Assembly (NCBI RefSeq): GCF_000170895.1 | Contig: NZ_ABCS01000103.1 | Location: 1-34,341, forward strand | DNA length: 34,341 nt | Source: Plesiocystis pacifica SIR-1 | GTDB taxonomy: Bacteria > Myxococcota_A > Polyangia > Nannocystales > Nannocystaceae | Direction of reading: 5' to 3' | In this document: one piece after another, positions 24,774 through 32,737 of the stretch | Numbering within the stretch: the stretch's first letter is position 1 | Layout: every line of letters begins with the position of its first letter | Program-made: the position numbers and the translations under genes | Notes under the pieces: generated by a model | The model's input: the letters and a program-made list of their open reading frames with translations, nothing else | What the model was told of the DNA's origin: nothing | Database searches by the model: none

Positions 24774-24881
24774 GCACCGTCGGAGCCACGAACGCATCGC
24801 AGTCCTACTGCACCGCCGGAGCCACGAGCGCACCGCAGTCCGACTGCACCGTCGGAGTCAACCAAGCATCGCAGTCCAGCG
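24774..24881. repeat. 36-bp tandem direct repeat, three copies
   Basis: Units start at 24774, 24810 and 24846 with GCACCGTCGGAG, GCACCGCCGGAG and GCACCGTCGGAG. Each also holds a GCAYCGCAGTCC core. The period is exact and is a multiple of three. One plus frame reads it as a 12-residue Ser/Thr/Ala repeat (TVGATNASQSYC), but the short frame has no start context or motif. Confidence 0.8.
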
Positions 24882-24898
24882 CCGAAGCAGAATTACGT

Positions 24899-24938
24899 TG
24901 GCGGAGACGAACACCTTCGCGGGTGTTCACCTCCGCCA
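24899..24938 (-). terminator. Hairpin terminator of the FadL-type gene
   Basis: The arms 24899-24915 and 24922-24938 pair over 17 positions. The two mismatches in the plus strand become G-U and U-G wobbles in a minus-strand RNA, so the structure is fully paired only in the direction of the FadL-type gene, which stops 20 nt before it. No long T tract follows. Confidence 0.65.
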
Positions 24939-24957
24939 AAAGAGCGCAACACGAAGC

Positions 24958-26493
24958 TCAGAAGGAGACGTCGAAGTAGAGGTTCCCGACGCTGAGCCAC
25001 TGCTCGTAGACACCGTCCGCGCTCGGCTGCCGCGTCGGCGGGGCGAAGTCGTCGAAGGCGCTCTGCCCCTCGGTGTCGAGGGTGAAGTAGATGATCTGGG
25101 TCAGCGTGACGCCCATGGCGAAGTGCTCGTGGGCCTGCCACAGCGCGCCGAGGGACACGCTGATCTTGTCCATGTCGAAGAGCACCGGGTCGACGGTCTG
25201 CGCCGGGATGGCCGAGCTGTCGTAGCCGACGCCCGCGTAGACCTCGAGCTCGTCGGGGATGGCGAAGTAGCCGGCGCCCAGGCGGACGCCGCCGGCGTCC
25301 TTCCAAAAGCGGGGCAGGTGCTGAGTGACGCCCACGGTGCCGTCACCCGAGGCGCCGAAGTTCTCCGGGTCGGAGAGCGCGGTGTCGGTGTTGTCGAAGT
25401 CGCACTTGCGGCCCTCGGTGTTGGCGATCAGCACGCACTGCTTGTCCATCACGGACCAGCGCGTGTAGTCGGCGAACAGGCGCAGCTCGAGGCGGGGGAT
25501 GGGCCGGTAGCGGAAGCCCAGGCGGACGATGTCGGGCATCGACTGGGTCAGCTCGATCTCCGTCTCGTCGGGGCCGGGGGCGGACGCGAAGATGTTGGTC
25601 AGCGTGCCCTTGAGGGTCATGCCGCCGGCGACGCCCGGCTGGCTGGTGTACGAGGCCCCGATCCACAGCTTGTCGACGACGGGCTCGGCGGTCAGGCCGA
25701 CGGCGAAGCCGCCCTGCCAGCCGCCGGCTTGCAGCCAGCTGCGGCCCTCCTTGAGGATGTAGTTGTCGGGGTTGCTGCCCGAGACGAGGTTGTCCGTGCC
25801 GTCGGCGTTGCGCGCCCGGACCGTGTCGAGGGAGCTGTAGATCGCGCTGCCGCTGACGCCGATGGTCATGCGCGCGGGCTTGATCTTGAACGCGAGCGCG
25901 CCGGTGATGTAGGCCGAGCGCAGCGAGCCGTCGATGGCGAACCACCGCTGCTGGCCGTCGTAGGCCCCGGGGAACTGCTCGCTGTCCTGGAAGGCCTCGT
26001 TCTTGCTCCACGTCGCGCCGCCGCCGAAGGGGTAGTAAAAGGCCGCGCCGCCGTAGATGAAGTCCGTGCCGAAGTCGGAGGTCACGCCAAAGAAGGGCGC
26101 GCCGGCGACGTTGAACAGGCTGGCCGAGCCGTCGTTGGCCCCGGCCGCCTCCATCAGCGAGACGTTGGGGGAGCTGTCGAGGTTGTTCTGGGTGTCGACG
26201 GCGCTCTCGGGCCGGGTGTAGGTGACCCCGCGCAGGGCGATGATGCCGTCGGCGAAGATGTGCGTGCCCTTGGACAGGGCGATGGCGCCGGGGTTGTAGT
26301 AGATGCCGGTCGCGTTCTCGGTGGTCGGGTGGCCGTGCTCACCGCCAAAGCGCGCGGTCGCGATGCCCGAGGCCTCGGCGTCGCCGGACCACAGCCCCAA
26401 GCCGGCCGCGAGGGCGGCGGGGGCGAGGGCGGTGGCGAGGACAGCGAGCCGGGGGCGGGGCAGAGAGCGGGGGGTCGAGGAGAGCTTGGTCAT
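24958..26493 (-). CDS. FadL/TodX-type outer-membrane transport protein
   Basis: A 511-residue outer-membrane beta barrel of the OMPP1/FadL/TodX family, which carries hydrophobic compounds such as fatty acids across the outer membrane. The signal peptide (LAVLATALAPAALAA) is cut near DAEASG. The mature N-terminus has the family motif ENATGIYYNPGAIAL. Alternating aromatic beta strands run through the protein, and it ends in YFDVSF with the terminal Phe needed for barrel assembly. Length is in the family range (about 400-500). A CVLIANTEGRKC loop could carry a disulfide. The ATG at 26493 has no strong Shine-Dalgarno. The duplicated lipoprotein gene lies 74 bp upstream on the same strand and may be co-transcribed. 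Confidence 0.88.
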   Translation of the reverse strand: MTKLSSTPRSLPRPRLAVLATALAPAALAAGLGLWSGDAEASGIATARFGGEHGHPTTENATGIYYNPGAIALSKGTHIFADGIIALRGVTYTRPESAVDTQNNLDSSPNVSLMEAAGANDGSASLFNVAGAPFFGVTSDFGTDFIYGGAAFYYPFGGGATWSKNEAFQDSEQFPGAYDGQQRWFAIDGSLRSAYITGALAFKIKPARMTIGVSGSAIYSSLDTVRARNADGTDNLVSGSNPDNYILKEGRSWLQAGGWQGGFAVGLTAEPVVDKLWIGASYTSQPGVAGGMTLKGTLTNIFASAPGPDETEIELTQSMPDIVRLGFRYRPIPRLELRLFADYTRWSVMDKQCVLIANTEGRKCDFDNTDTALSDPENFGASGDGTVGVTQHLPRFWKDAGGVRLGAGYFAIPDELEVYAGVGYDSSAIPAQTVDPVLFDMDKISVSLGALWQAHEHFAMGVTLTQIIYFTLDTEGQSAFDDFAPPTRQPSADGVYEQWLSVGNLYFDVSF

Positions 26494-26567
26494 GGTCGTC
26501 GGAGGTCGGAGAGGTCGGAGCGGGAAGGGCTGAGCTCAGCGGGAGCGGGTCGGGTGCTCGAGCGGCT

Positions 26568-27779
26568 TCAACCCCCCTCCGGCGGGACCATGTCGCAGCG
26601 GTAGGGGAACTCGATCGGCAAGGTCGCGGGGTCGGAGCCGTCGTCGCTCAGGCGGATCGCGCCGAAGGTCGAGCCCGCGAGGTCGTACTGCAGCGGGCTG
26701 GTGACCTCGCCGGTCATGTCGCCGCAGGCCGCGTCGGCGTGGACGATCTCGCCGGCCACCTGCAAGGTCGCCTCGATGTCGCTGCCGGTGATCGGGTTGG
26801 CCGCGCCGGTGACCATGACCGTGCCCATGTCGATGTCGTAGGTGCCGTCGGCGGACAGCTCGATGTCCTCGTAGCAAAGCGGGTCGCCGACGAATTCGCG
26901 GGGCGCGGTCGTGGAGCCGACGTCGAGGCTCAGGGGCTGGAAGCAGATGTTGGCCGTGCCCGCGGTCCCGTCGGCGTTGTAGGTGAAGTCGACGGTGGCC
27001 ACGAACTGCAGCGGCGTCTCGGGGTCGAGGGTGGTCACCATCGCGTAGAGGAAGGTGCCGTTGAGGTCTGGGAAGGTCGGGTCCGCCGGCGGGACCATGT
27101 CGCAGCGGTAGGGGAACTCGATCGGCAGGGCGCTCGGGTCGGAGCCGTCGTCGCCCAGGCGGATCGCGCCGAAGGTCGAGCCCGCGAGGTCGTACTGCAG
27201 CGGGCTGGTGACCTCGCCGCTCAGGTCGCCACAAAAGGCGCTCGCGTGGACGATCTCGCCGAGCACCTGCAAGGTGGCCTCGATGTCGCTGCCGGTGATC
27301 GGGTTGGCGGCGCCGGTGACCTGCACCGTGCCCATGTCGATGGTGTAGCCGCCGTTGGCGTCGATCGGGATGCCGGCGTAGACGAGCGGGTCGCCGACGA
27401 ACTCGCGGGGCGCGGTCTTGGAGCCGACGTCGAGGCTCAGGGGCTGGAAGGTGAAGTCGGCCTCGCCGCTGAGCCCGTCCTCGGCGACGGTCATGTCGAC
27501 GGTGGTCACGAACTGCAGGGGCGTCTCGGGGTCGAGGGTGGTGACCAGGGCGAAGAGGTAGGTGCCGGTCATGTCCGGGAGGCCCTCGGGGCCGCCGGTG
27601 TCCCCGGTCTCCGTGTCTTCGCCGGTGTCCCCGTCGTCCGCCATGGGCCGGTCGTCCTCGGTCGCGTCGAGGAACTCGTTGAAGCGCGCCTCGGGGTCGG
27701 GGCAGCCGGTCAGGGCGAAGGCGATGACGCCGAGACCGCTCAGCGCGGTCGCGGCTTTGATGCTCGAAGGTAGGGCCAT
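26568..27779 (-). CDS. Lipoprotein made of two near-identical 169-residue copies
   Basis: A 403-residue lipoprotein. The ATG at 27779 has GAGGAG eight bases upstream and gives a signal ending FALTGC (Cys26). An acidic linker (DDGDTGEDTETGDTGG) leads to two tandem domains beginning LPDMTGTYLFALVTTL and FPDLNGTFLYAMVTTL. Matching DNA words are offset by exactly 507 bp, so the copies have no indels between them. Both share TGAANPITGSDIEATLQV and end with EFPYRCDMVPP. The second copy has two additional cysteines (NICFQPL, DPLCYED) absent from the first. I do not recognise the domain; the strands suggest a beta-sandwich. It is followed 74 bp later by the FadL-type gene. Confidence 0.85.
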   Translation of the reverse strand: MALPSSIKAATALSGLGVIAFALTGCPDPEARFNEFLDATEDDRPMADDGDTGEDTETGDTGGPEGLPDMTGTYLFALVTTLDPETPLQFVTTVDMTVAEDGLSGEADFTFQPLSLDVGSKTAPREFVGDPLVYAGIPIDANGGYTIDMGTVQVTGAANPITGSDIEATLQVLGEIVHASAFCGDLSGEVTSPLQYDLAGSTFGAIRLGDDGSDPSALPIEFPYRCDMVPPADPTFPDLNGTFLYAMVTTLDPETPLQFVATVDFTYNADGTAGTANICFQPLSLDVGSTTAPREFVGDPLCYEDIELSADGTYDIDMGTVMVTGAANPITGSDIEATLQVAGEIVHADAACGDMTGEVTSPLQYDLAGSTFGAIRLSDDGSDPATLPIEFPYRCDMVPPEGG

Positions 27780-27941
27780 GTCGATCACTCCTCGAAAGGG
27801 CGCCGCCAGGGCGACGCGGATCTCGATGGTACACGACCCAATCGCGCGAATGGGCGGGGAATCAACGTTGTTTGGGGCTGAGCGACGTTCGCACGACCAC
27901 CGCGTCGGTCGCCGGACGCAGCTGGCGATTCAGCCGGCGAT

Positions 27942-30023
27942 TCACGAGGCGTCTTCGGGCGGCGCGATCGTGGCTTGAAGCTGGCTCATGAAGGCCGAGG
28001 CGAGCTCCTCCATGGTCTCCGTGGTCAGCTTCTCCGTCTCGCGGGTGTCGTTGTGCTCGATGACCCCGCTGTCCGGCTCGGGCAGCTCGTCGAGGAAGCG
28101 GCTGGGCTTGATCTCCAGCTCGCGCCCGCGGTCGACGCGGGTCGCGGCGCGGGTCATCCACAGCCGGTCCCGGGCCCGGGTGATGCCGACGTAGAACAGC
28201 CGCCGCTCTTCCTCCAGATCGCCCGCGATGGCGTCGGACAGCCGCGGCGCGTCGGTGCGCTTGTGGGGCAGGGTGCCCTCCTCGACGCCGATGATGAACA
28301 CCTGGCTCCACTCGAGGCCCTTGGACGAGTGGAAGGTGGACAGGGTGATCGCGTCGGGCACGGCCTCGTCCTCGTCCTTCTTTTTGAGGTCGAGGTTGCC
28401 CAGGTAGTCGCTCCAGCGCGGCTTGCCCTTTTGGTTCCAGGCGCGCTCCTCGAAGCGCCCCACGCTGTCGAGCAGGAACTGGACCGAGTCCCAGCGGACC
28501 TTCGTGGCCTCGCCCGAGCCGGTCTCCTTGAGCACGCTGTCGCGCAGGCGGACGTTGTCGAGGAAGCCGCGCAGGGCGTCCTTGACCGAGCCGCGGCTGG
28601 CCGCGATCTGGGCGTGGCGCAGCTGGTTGTGGAAGCGCTCGAGGGACTCGAGGGGGCGGCCCGTGATGCCCTCGATCTCCTTGGCGTGGTAGATGGCGTC
28701 GACCAGGCGCTTTTGGTGGACCTCGGCCCAGTGGCTCATGCGCTCGACGGTCTTGCGCCCGATGCCCTTGGCCGGCGTGTCCAGGGCCCGGCGCACGGCG
28801 ATGTCGTCGCTGGGCATGACCAGCAGCTTGAGGTAGGCGGTCGCGTCCTTGACGGTCTTTTTGTCGTAAAAGGGCTGCCCGCCGAGCATGCGAAAGGGCA
28901 GGCCGTGCTCTTGGAGGTTCTGCTCCACGGCCCGGGCCTGGCGGCTCGAGCGGTACAGCACCGCGCAGTGCTTGGGCCTCGCGCCGCGCTCGTGGATCAG
29001 CTGGTAGATCTTGTCGGCGACCCACTTGGCCTCGGACGGCCCGTCGCGGGTGACGACGAGCTGGACCTTCTCGCCGCCGGTGCGCTGGGGGACCAGCTCC
29101 TTGTCGTGGCGCGAGGTGTTGTGGGCGATGACCGCGTTGGCGCAGGTGGTGATCGGCGGCCGCGAGCGGTAGTTGGCCTCGAGCTTGATGACCTTCGCGT
29201 TGCGAAAGTAGAGGTCGAAGCCGAGGATGTTGGCGACCTTGGCCCCGCGCCAGCCGTAGATGGCCTGGTCGTCGTCCCCGACCACGCACAGGTTCTGGTC
29301 CTCGCCCAGGAGCTCGAGCAGCATCTGAAACTGCGCGGTGTTGGTGTCCTGGTACTCGTCGACGAGCAGGTAGCGAAATCGCCGGCGCCAGCGCTTTTTG
29401 GTCAGCGGGTTGTCCTGGAGCATCAAGGCGATGCGGCACACCAGGTCGTCGAAGTCCACGGCCGCGAGCGCGCGCAGGCGGTCGTCGTAGGCCTCGTAGA
29501 GCTCCGCGGCGATCTCGTCGTAGTCGTTGGACGAGACCTTGCGCTTGACCTCGGCGGCGCTCAGGAAGTCGTTCTTCCACAGGCTGATGCGCTGGACGAT
29601 CGCGTTGATGTCCCAGCGCTTTTTGGCGCTGCCGCCGTGGAAGCCGTACTCGCGCAGCAGGGCCCGGACGATGCCGTTGACGTCGCCCTGGTCGAGGATC
29701 TGAAAGCGCGGCGGGACCTCGAAGCCCTTGGGGTCCTCGCGCATCATCCTGGCCCCGAGGCTGTGGAAGGTGCCGAGCACCAGGGCCTTGGCCTTGGCCC
29801 GGCCGACCATCTTGGCCAGGCGCTCGCGCATCTCCTCGGCGGCCTTGTTGGTGAACGAGAGCGCGACGATCTCTTCGGGCTGGGTGCCGAGCTCCATGAG
29901 CCGGGCGATGCGGTGGGTGATCACCCGGGTCTTGCCCGAGCCCGCCCCGGCGAGGACCAGCAGGGGGCCTTCGGTGTGCAGCACGGCTTCGCGCTGGGCG
30001 GGGTTGAGGCTGGACAGATCCAT
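27942..30023 (-). CDS. UvrD/Rep/PcrA-type superfamily 1 DNA helicase
   Basis: A 693-residue ATP-dependent 3'-5' DNA helicase that unwinds DNA in repair or at stalled forks. All superfamily 1A motifs are present: Q motif NPAQREAV (7-14), Walker A GAGSGKT (26-32), Ia ALSFTNKAAEEM, II VDEYQD (221-226), III GDDDQAIYGWRGA (249-261), IV YRSSRQAR, V TFHSSKGLEW, and VI LFYVGITRAR. Length is close to E. coli Rep (673). The C-terminal Tudor-like tail of longer PcrA/UvrD proteins is not evident, so Rep-like is the better name. The ATG at 30023 begins directly before the Q motif; no clear Shine-Dalgarno. It is divergent from the MBL hydrolase gene across 260 bp. Confidence 0.95.
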   Translation of the reverse strand: MDLSSLNPAQREAVLHTEGPLLVLAGAGSGKTRVITHRIARLMELGTQPEEIVALSFTNKAAEEMRERLAKMVGRAKAKALVLGTFHSLGARMMREDPKGFEVPPRFQILDQGDVNGIVRALLREYGFHGGSAKKRWDINAIVQRISLWKNDFLSAAEVKRKVSSNDYDEIAAELYEAYDDRLRALAAVDFDDLVCRIALMLQDNPLTKKRWRRRFRYLLVDEYQDTNTAQFQMLLELLGEDQNLCVVGDDDQAIYGWRGAKVANILGFDLYFRNAKVIKLEANYRSRPPITTCANAVIAHNTSRHDKELVPQRTGGEKVQLVVTRDGPSEAKWVADKIYQLIHERGARPKHCAVLYRSSRQARAVEQNLQEHGLPFRMLGGQPFYDKKTVKDATAYLKLLVMPSDDIAVRRALDTPAKGIGRKTVERMSHWAEVHQKRLVDAIYHAKEIEGITGRPLESLERFHNQLRHAQIAASRGSVKDALRGFLDNVRLRDSVLKETGSGEATKVRWDSVQFLLDSVGRFEERAWNQKGKPRWSDYLGNLDLKKKDEDEAVPDAITLSTFHSSKGLEWSQVFIIGVEEGTLPHKRTDAPRLSDAIAGDLEEERRLFYVGITRARDRLWMTRAATRVDRGRELEIKPSRFLDELPEPDSGVIEHNDTRETEKLTTETMEELASAFMSQLQATIAPPEDAS

Positions 30024-30283
30024 GACCGCGGCCAGGACAATTACGGGTTTGCGATCGCCGCGGCAAGGGCGGGTCCGGGCCTGGGGAGGCTCGGAGAAGC
30101 CCGGCGCGGGGCCTGGACCGAACTCACTCGGGCTGGGCGGCGATCCGCATCGAGCCGATCACCGCCACGGCGCTGGCGGATCCCGGCGGCGACCCGCGGC
30201 CCGGCGACTCCGGGTGGACGCGCACGACGCATCCATTCTAGCGCCGGCTTGAGATCCGCGCGGGCTTTTGCTGTGCTGCGCCC

Positions 30284-30964
30284 GTGACCGCCCAGGCCTC
30301 CTTCTCCACCCTCGAGGTCGTGCAGCTCGAAGTCGGGCTGCTGCAGAACTTTTGCGAGGTGATCGGCTGCCCGCAGACCAAGCGCGCGGCCCTGGTCGAC
30401 CCCGCCTTCGAGGTCGACCGCCTGCTCGCCGCCGCCAGCGAGCGCGGCTGGACCGTCGACACGATCTTGCTGACCCACACCCACGACGACCACGTCGCCG
30501 GCCTCGACGAGGCCTTCTCCGAGACCGGGGCCACGCTGCGCTGCCACCCCGCGGAGGTCGAGGTCGCCAGCGCGTTCGTCGATCGGGCCAAGATCGTACC
30601 CGTGGCAGACGGCGAGGACGTGGCGATCGGTGACGGGCGCATGCGGGCCGTCTACGCCCCCGGCCACACCCCCGGCTGCGTGTGCTGGTACGGCCCCGAG
30701 GCCAAGGCGCTGATCACCGGCGACGTGCTCTTCGTCGGCTCGTGCGGCGGCGTCAGCTACCCCGGCTCCGACCCGGCGGCCATGGTCCACACCCTCCAGC
30801 GCAAGCTCGGCAGCTTGCCCGAGGAGACCCGCGTCTACCCGGGCCACGACTACGGCAAGACGCCGACGAGCACGCTGATGTGGGAGTTCGTCAACAACCC
30901 CGCGCTGCTCGCCGACACCCTCGAGGCATTCTGTGCCTACAAGAAGGTCCCCGTCCCCAACTGA
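30284..30964 (+). CDS. MBL-fold metallo-hydrolase, glyoxalase II/ETHE1-like
   Basis: A 226-residue cytoplasmic protein of the metallo-beta-lactamase fold. The metal ligands are visible: H65, H67, D69 and H70 in THTHDDH, H128 in PGHTPG, D147 in ITGDVLF and H188 in YPGHDYG. The subgroup includes hydroxyacylglutathione hydrolases and persulfide dioxygenases. The CGGVSYPGSDPAAM segment after the bridging Asp fits this group, but substrate cannot be fixed from it. The GTG at 30284 is the only start in reach; no Shine-Dalgarno is seen. It is divergent from the helicase gene, and the 260-bp spacer shows no other gene. A 10-bp-stem hairpin follows the stop codon immediately. Confidence 0.9.
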   Translation: MTAQASFSTLEVVQLEVGLLQNFCEVIGCPQTKRAALVDPAFEVDRLLAAASERGWTVDTILLTHTHDDHVAGLDEAFSETGATLRCHPAEVEVASAFVDRAKIVPVADGEDVAIGDGRMRAVYAPGHTPGCVCWYGPEAKALITGDVLFVGSCGGVSYPGSDPAAMVHTLQRKLGSLPEETRVYPGHDYGKTPTSTLMWEFVNNPALLADTLEAFCAYKKVPVPN

Positions 30965-31006
30965 GTCGTGGACGTGGGGCAGGGAGGGCGTGGCGTCGTC
31001 CACGAC
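30965..31006 (+). terminator. Hairpin directly after the MBL hydrolase gene
   Basis: GTCGTGGACG (30965-30974) and CGTCCACGAC (30997-31006) form a perfect 10-bp stem starting one base after the TGA. The loop is 22 nt and no T tract follows. Confidence 0.55.
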
Positions 31007-31018
31007 GGCTAAAATGGA

Positions 31019-31047
31019 CAGGGACTGTGAAAACTTCACACTCCCTG
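31019..31047. repeat. 13-bp hairpin with 3-nt loop
   Basis: The arms 31019-31031 and 31035-31047 pair at 12 of 13 positions around AAC. The centre reads TGTGAAAACTTCACA. It lies between convergent genes, so a terminator or RNA-stability role is more plausible than an operator. Confidence 0.6.
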
Positions 31048-31070
31048 AGTCGCACCCGCGACTCGCCGCC

Positions 31071-31170
31071 AAGCCGACCTCACCCCCGCCAAGCCGACCC
31101 CACCCCCGCCAAGCCGACCCCACCCCCGCCAAGCCGACCCCACCCCCGCCAAGCCGACCTCACCCCCGCC
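31071..31170. repeat. 20-bp tandem repeat, five copies
   Basis: The unit AAGCCGACCYCACCCCCGCC occurs at 31071, 31091, 31111, 31131 and 31151, with only a C/T difference, and a decayed sixth copy (AAACCAAC) follows. The plus strand is C-rich. The period is not a multiple of three, and the array sits between convergent genes. The near-identity of copies suggests recent slippage. Confidence 0.9.
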
Positions 31171-31177
31171 AAACCAA

Positions 31178-31261
31178 CGGCCCCGAAGGGGGCCGGGCAG
31201 GGGGTGGGAGGCTCGGGACGGGTCCGCCCGGCCCGAGGGCGGGACCGGCCACGGTCCCGCC
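31178..31261. repeat. Three consecutive GC hairpins
   Basis: Stem-loops lie at 31178-31195 (CGGCCCC with GGGGCCG), 31212-31237 (CTCGGG with CCCGAG, and GGG with CCC inside) and 31238-31261 (perfect 10-bp GGCGGGACCG stem, GCCA loop). They follow the 20-bp array in the convergent spacer. Confidence 0.6.
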
Positions 31262-31273
31262 ATCAAAACCAGA

Positions 31274-31306
31274 GCGAAGTTCGAGCACGAAGTGCTCTAA
31301 CTTCGC
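31274..31306 (-). terminator. Terminator overlapping the lipoprotein stop codon
   Basis: The arms 31274-31288 and 31292-31306 pair at 14 of 15 positions with a GAA loop. On the minus strand the hairpin contains the TAG stop (31297-31299) and is followed by CTCTGGTTTTGAT, so it is oriented to end the lipoprotein transcript. Confidence 0.65.
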
Positions 31307-31854
31307 GTATAGCTCAGGTACATGGTCTGCTTGCCCTTGGCCTCACCGCAGACCACCACGTACTCGTAGCCGCTGCCCGTGCCCTTGGCCATCAGCCGCT
31401 CGTCGTTGCCCTCGGGCGCGTCGAGCTGTGTGGGATCTTTGCCCATCTCCTTGGCGATCTCGGCCAGGGCCTGCGCCATACACTGCTGCGTGCTCGTGCC
31501 CTCGGCGAGCTCGAGGACCATGGCCGAGGCGTAGCCCCCGGACAGCATGGTCTCGGTGCGGTCCTTGCGGACGACCTTGGCGTCGGCGTAGAGCGACTCG
31601 TCGTACCACTTGGGCGGCTCGCCCTCGCGGGTCGTGCCGTTGGCGATGGGCTCGGGCGGGGTCTCGACGGGCTGAGCGGCGGGGTCGGCCGGGCGCGCCT
31701 CGACCCCGGCTTCCTTCTTGGTCGCGCCGGAGTCCTCTGCTTTGGCGTCTGCTTTGGCGTCGGGCTTGGCGGCCTCGTCCTCGACGGGTTGGCAGCCGAG
31801 CAGGGCTCCGGCGAGGGCGAGGGCGGCGAAGGGTGCGAGCTCCGAGCGGCGCAT
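31297..31854 (-). CDS. Small lipoprotein of unknown function
   Basis: 185 residues with a signal peptide (ELAPFAALALAGALLGC) and lipidated Cys21. A Lys/Asp/Ala-rich and then Pro-rich linker of about 60 residues leads to a C-terminal domain of about 100 residues. That domain holds two cysteines (QQCMAQALAEIAKEM and YVVVCGEAKG) that may pair. The domain is not recognised. The ATG at 31854 has no Shine-Dalgarno; TAAAAC lies about eight bases before it and could be a -10 for a leaderless transcript. It follows the TauE/SafE gene after 33 bp on the same strand, so co-transcription is likely. Confidence 0.78.
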   Translation of the reverse strand: MRRSELAPFAALALAGALLGCQPVEDEAAKPDAKADAKAEDSGATKKEAGVEARPADPAAQPVETPPEPIANGTTREGEPPKWYDESLYADAKVVRKDRTETMLSGGYASAMVLELAEGTSTQQCMAQALAEIAKEMGKDPTQLDAPEGNDERLMAKGTGSGYEYVVVCGEAKGKQTMYLSYTRS

Positions 31855-31887
31855 GGTCGCCAGTTTTAGCCCAAGTTCTCCGGACCG

Positions 31888-32721
31888 TCAGCCGAACAGG
31901 GAGCGGACCAGGGGGGCGAGCATGAGCGCGCCGCCCAGGGCGACCATGATCAGCACGAACCAGCGCACGACGGACGAGCCCTTGGCGACCTGCCAACGCG
32001 CGCCGAGCCATGCGCCGACCATCGATCCGATCACCAGCACCCCCGCCGGGACCCACGCGATCTGGCCGGCGAAGGCAAAAACCGGCAGCGCGATCAGGGT
32101 GTAACCGAGCACCAGGGCGACCTTGATGGCGTTGGACTTCACCAGGTCACAGCCCAGGTGCACGCTGAGCAGGGCGATGAGCGGGAAGCCCACGCCGGCC
32201 TGCAAAAACCCACCGTAGAGCCCGACGGCGGCGGCCAGGGCCGCGGTCCGAGCGTCGGGCTCGCGGGTCTGCTCGGGCGGGTTGAGGAAGCGGTCGGGCT
32301 GGACCAGCAAGATCACCGCCCAGATCAGCAGGCACACGCCGATGACCGGGCGAAACACGGCGTCGTCGAGGCGCGTGGCCAGCAGCGAGCCGAGCAGGGC
32401 CCCGACGATCATCGGCAGCACCAGGCGCTTGGTCAGCGGGTAGTCGTGGACTTCTCGTTTGTGAAAGGTCGCGACCGCGGCGCCGCTTTGAGCCAGCACG
32501 GCCACGCGGATGGTCCCGTTGGCCGTGGTCGCGGGCAGGCCCAGGGCGACGAGGGTCGGGATCAGCAGGAAGGAGCCGCCGCCGGCCATGGAGTTGATCA
32601 CCCCAGCGAGGGCGCCCACGAGCAGCACGATCGCGACGTCGAGGCCCGGGCTCCCGGTCAGGCTCAGCCCGCCGAGCAGCGCGCTCCAGTCCGGGCCAGC
32701 GGCGAGCAGGGAGGGCACCAC
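31888..32721 (-). CDS. TauE/SafE-family membrane transporter
   Basis: A 277-residue inner-membrane permease of the TauE/SafE (DUF81) family, whose characterised members export sulfite or sulfoacetate. The two half-family motifs are visible: AGVINSMAGGGSFLLIPTL in the first half and GLYGGFLQAGVGFPLIALL in the second. Hydrophobic helices (about eight) cover most of the length, with a hydrophilic loop near REVHDYPLTKR. Length is typical. The start is one of two adjacent GTG codons at 32721 and 32718; no clear Shine-Dalgarno. It is divergent from the beta-helix gene and followed after 33 bp by a lipoprotein gene. The substrate cannot be told from sequence. Confidence 0.9.
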   Translation of the reverse strand: MVPSLLAAGPDWSALLGGLSLTGSPGLDVAIVLLVGALAGVINSMAGGGSFLLIPTLVALGLPATTANGTIRVAVLAQSGAAVATFHKREVHDYPLTKRLVLPMIVGALLGSLLATRLDDAVFRPVIGVCLLIWAVILLVQPDRFLNPPEQTREPDARTAALAAAVGLYGGFLQAGVGFPLIALLSVHLGCDLVKSNAIKVALVLGYTLIALPVFAFAGQIAWVPAGVLVIGSMVGAWLGARWQVAKGSSVVRWFVLIMVALGGALMLAPLVRSLFG

Positions 32722-32737
32722 GGGGGCACGCTACGGC

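Larger units (their letters stand above)
24066..24957. other. Repeat-rich non-coding region of about 890 bp
   Basis: No reading frame here has a known motif, signal peptide or ribosome site, and codon use differs from the neighbours. The region contains a G/T-rich 30-bp tandem array, a short palindrome followed by CGCTCGCTTCGCTCGCTGCGG, more scattered GGTTG units, a 36-bp triple repeat and the terminator of the FadL-type gene. It reads as accumulated repeats or decayed sequence. Confidence 0.6.

Noticed and set aside
24774..24881. Possible CRISPR array in the 36-bp or 20-bp repeats
   Set aside because: The units are directly adjacent with no unique spacers, and no cas gene is present in the window.
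27975..30287. 770-codon plus-strand frame opposite the helicase
   Set aside because: The minus-strand helicase has every family motif, so this is a shadow.
31026..31040. TGTGAAAACTTCACA resembling a CRP-type operator
   Set aside because: The half-sites are five bases apart, not six, and the site lies between convergent genes where no promoter is expected. It fits better as the centre of a hairpin.
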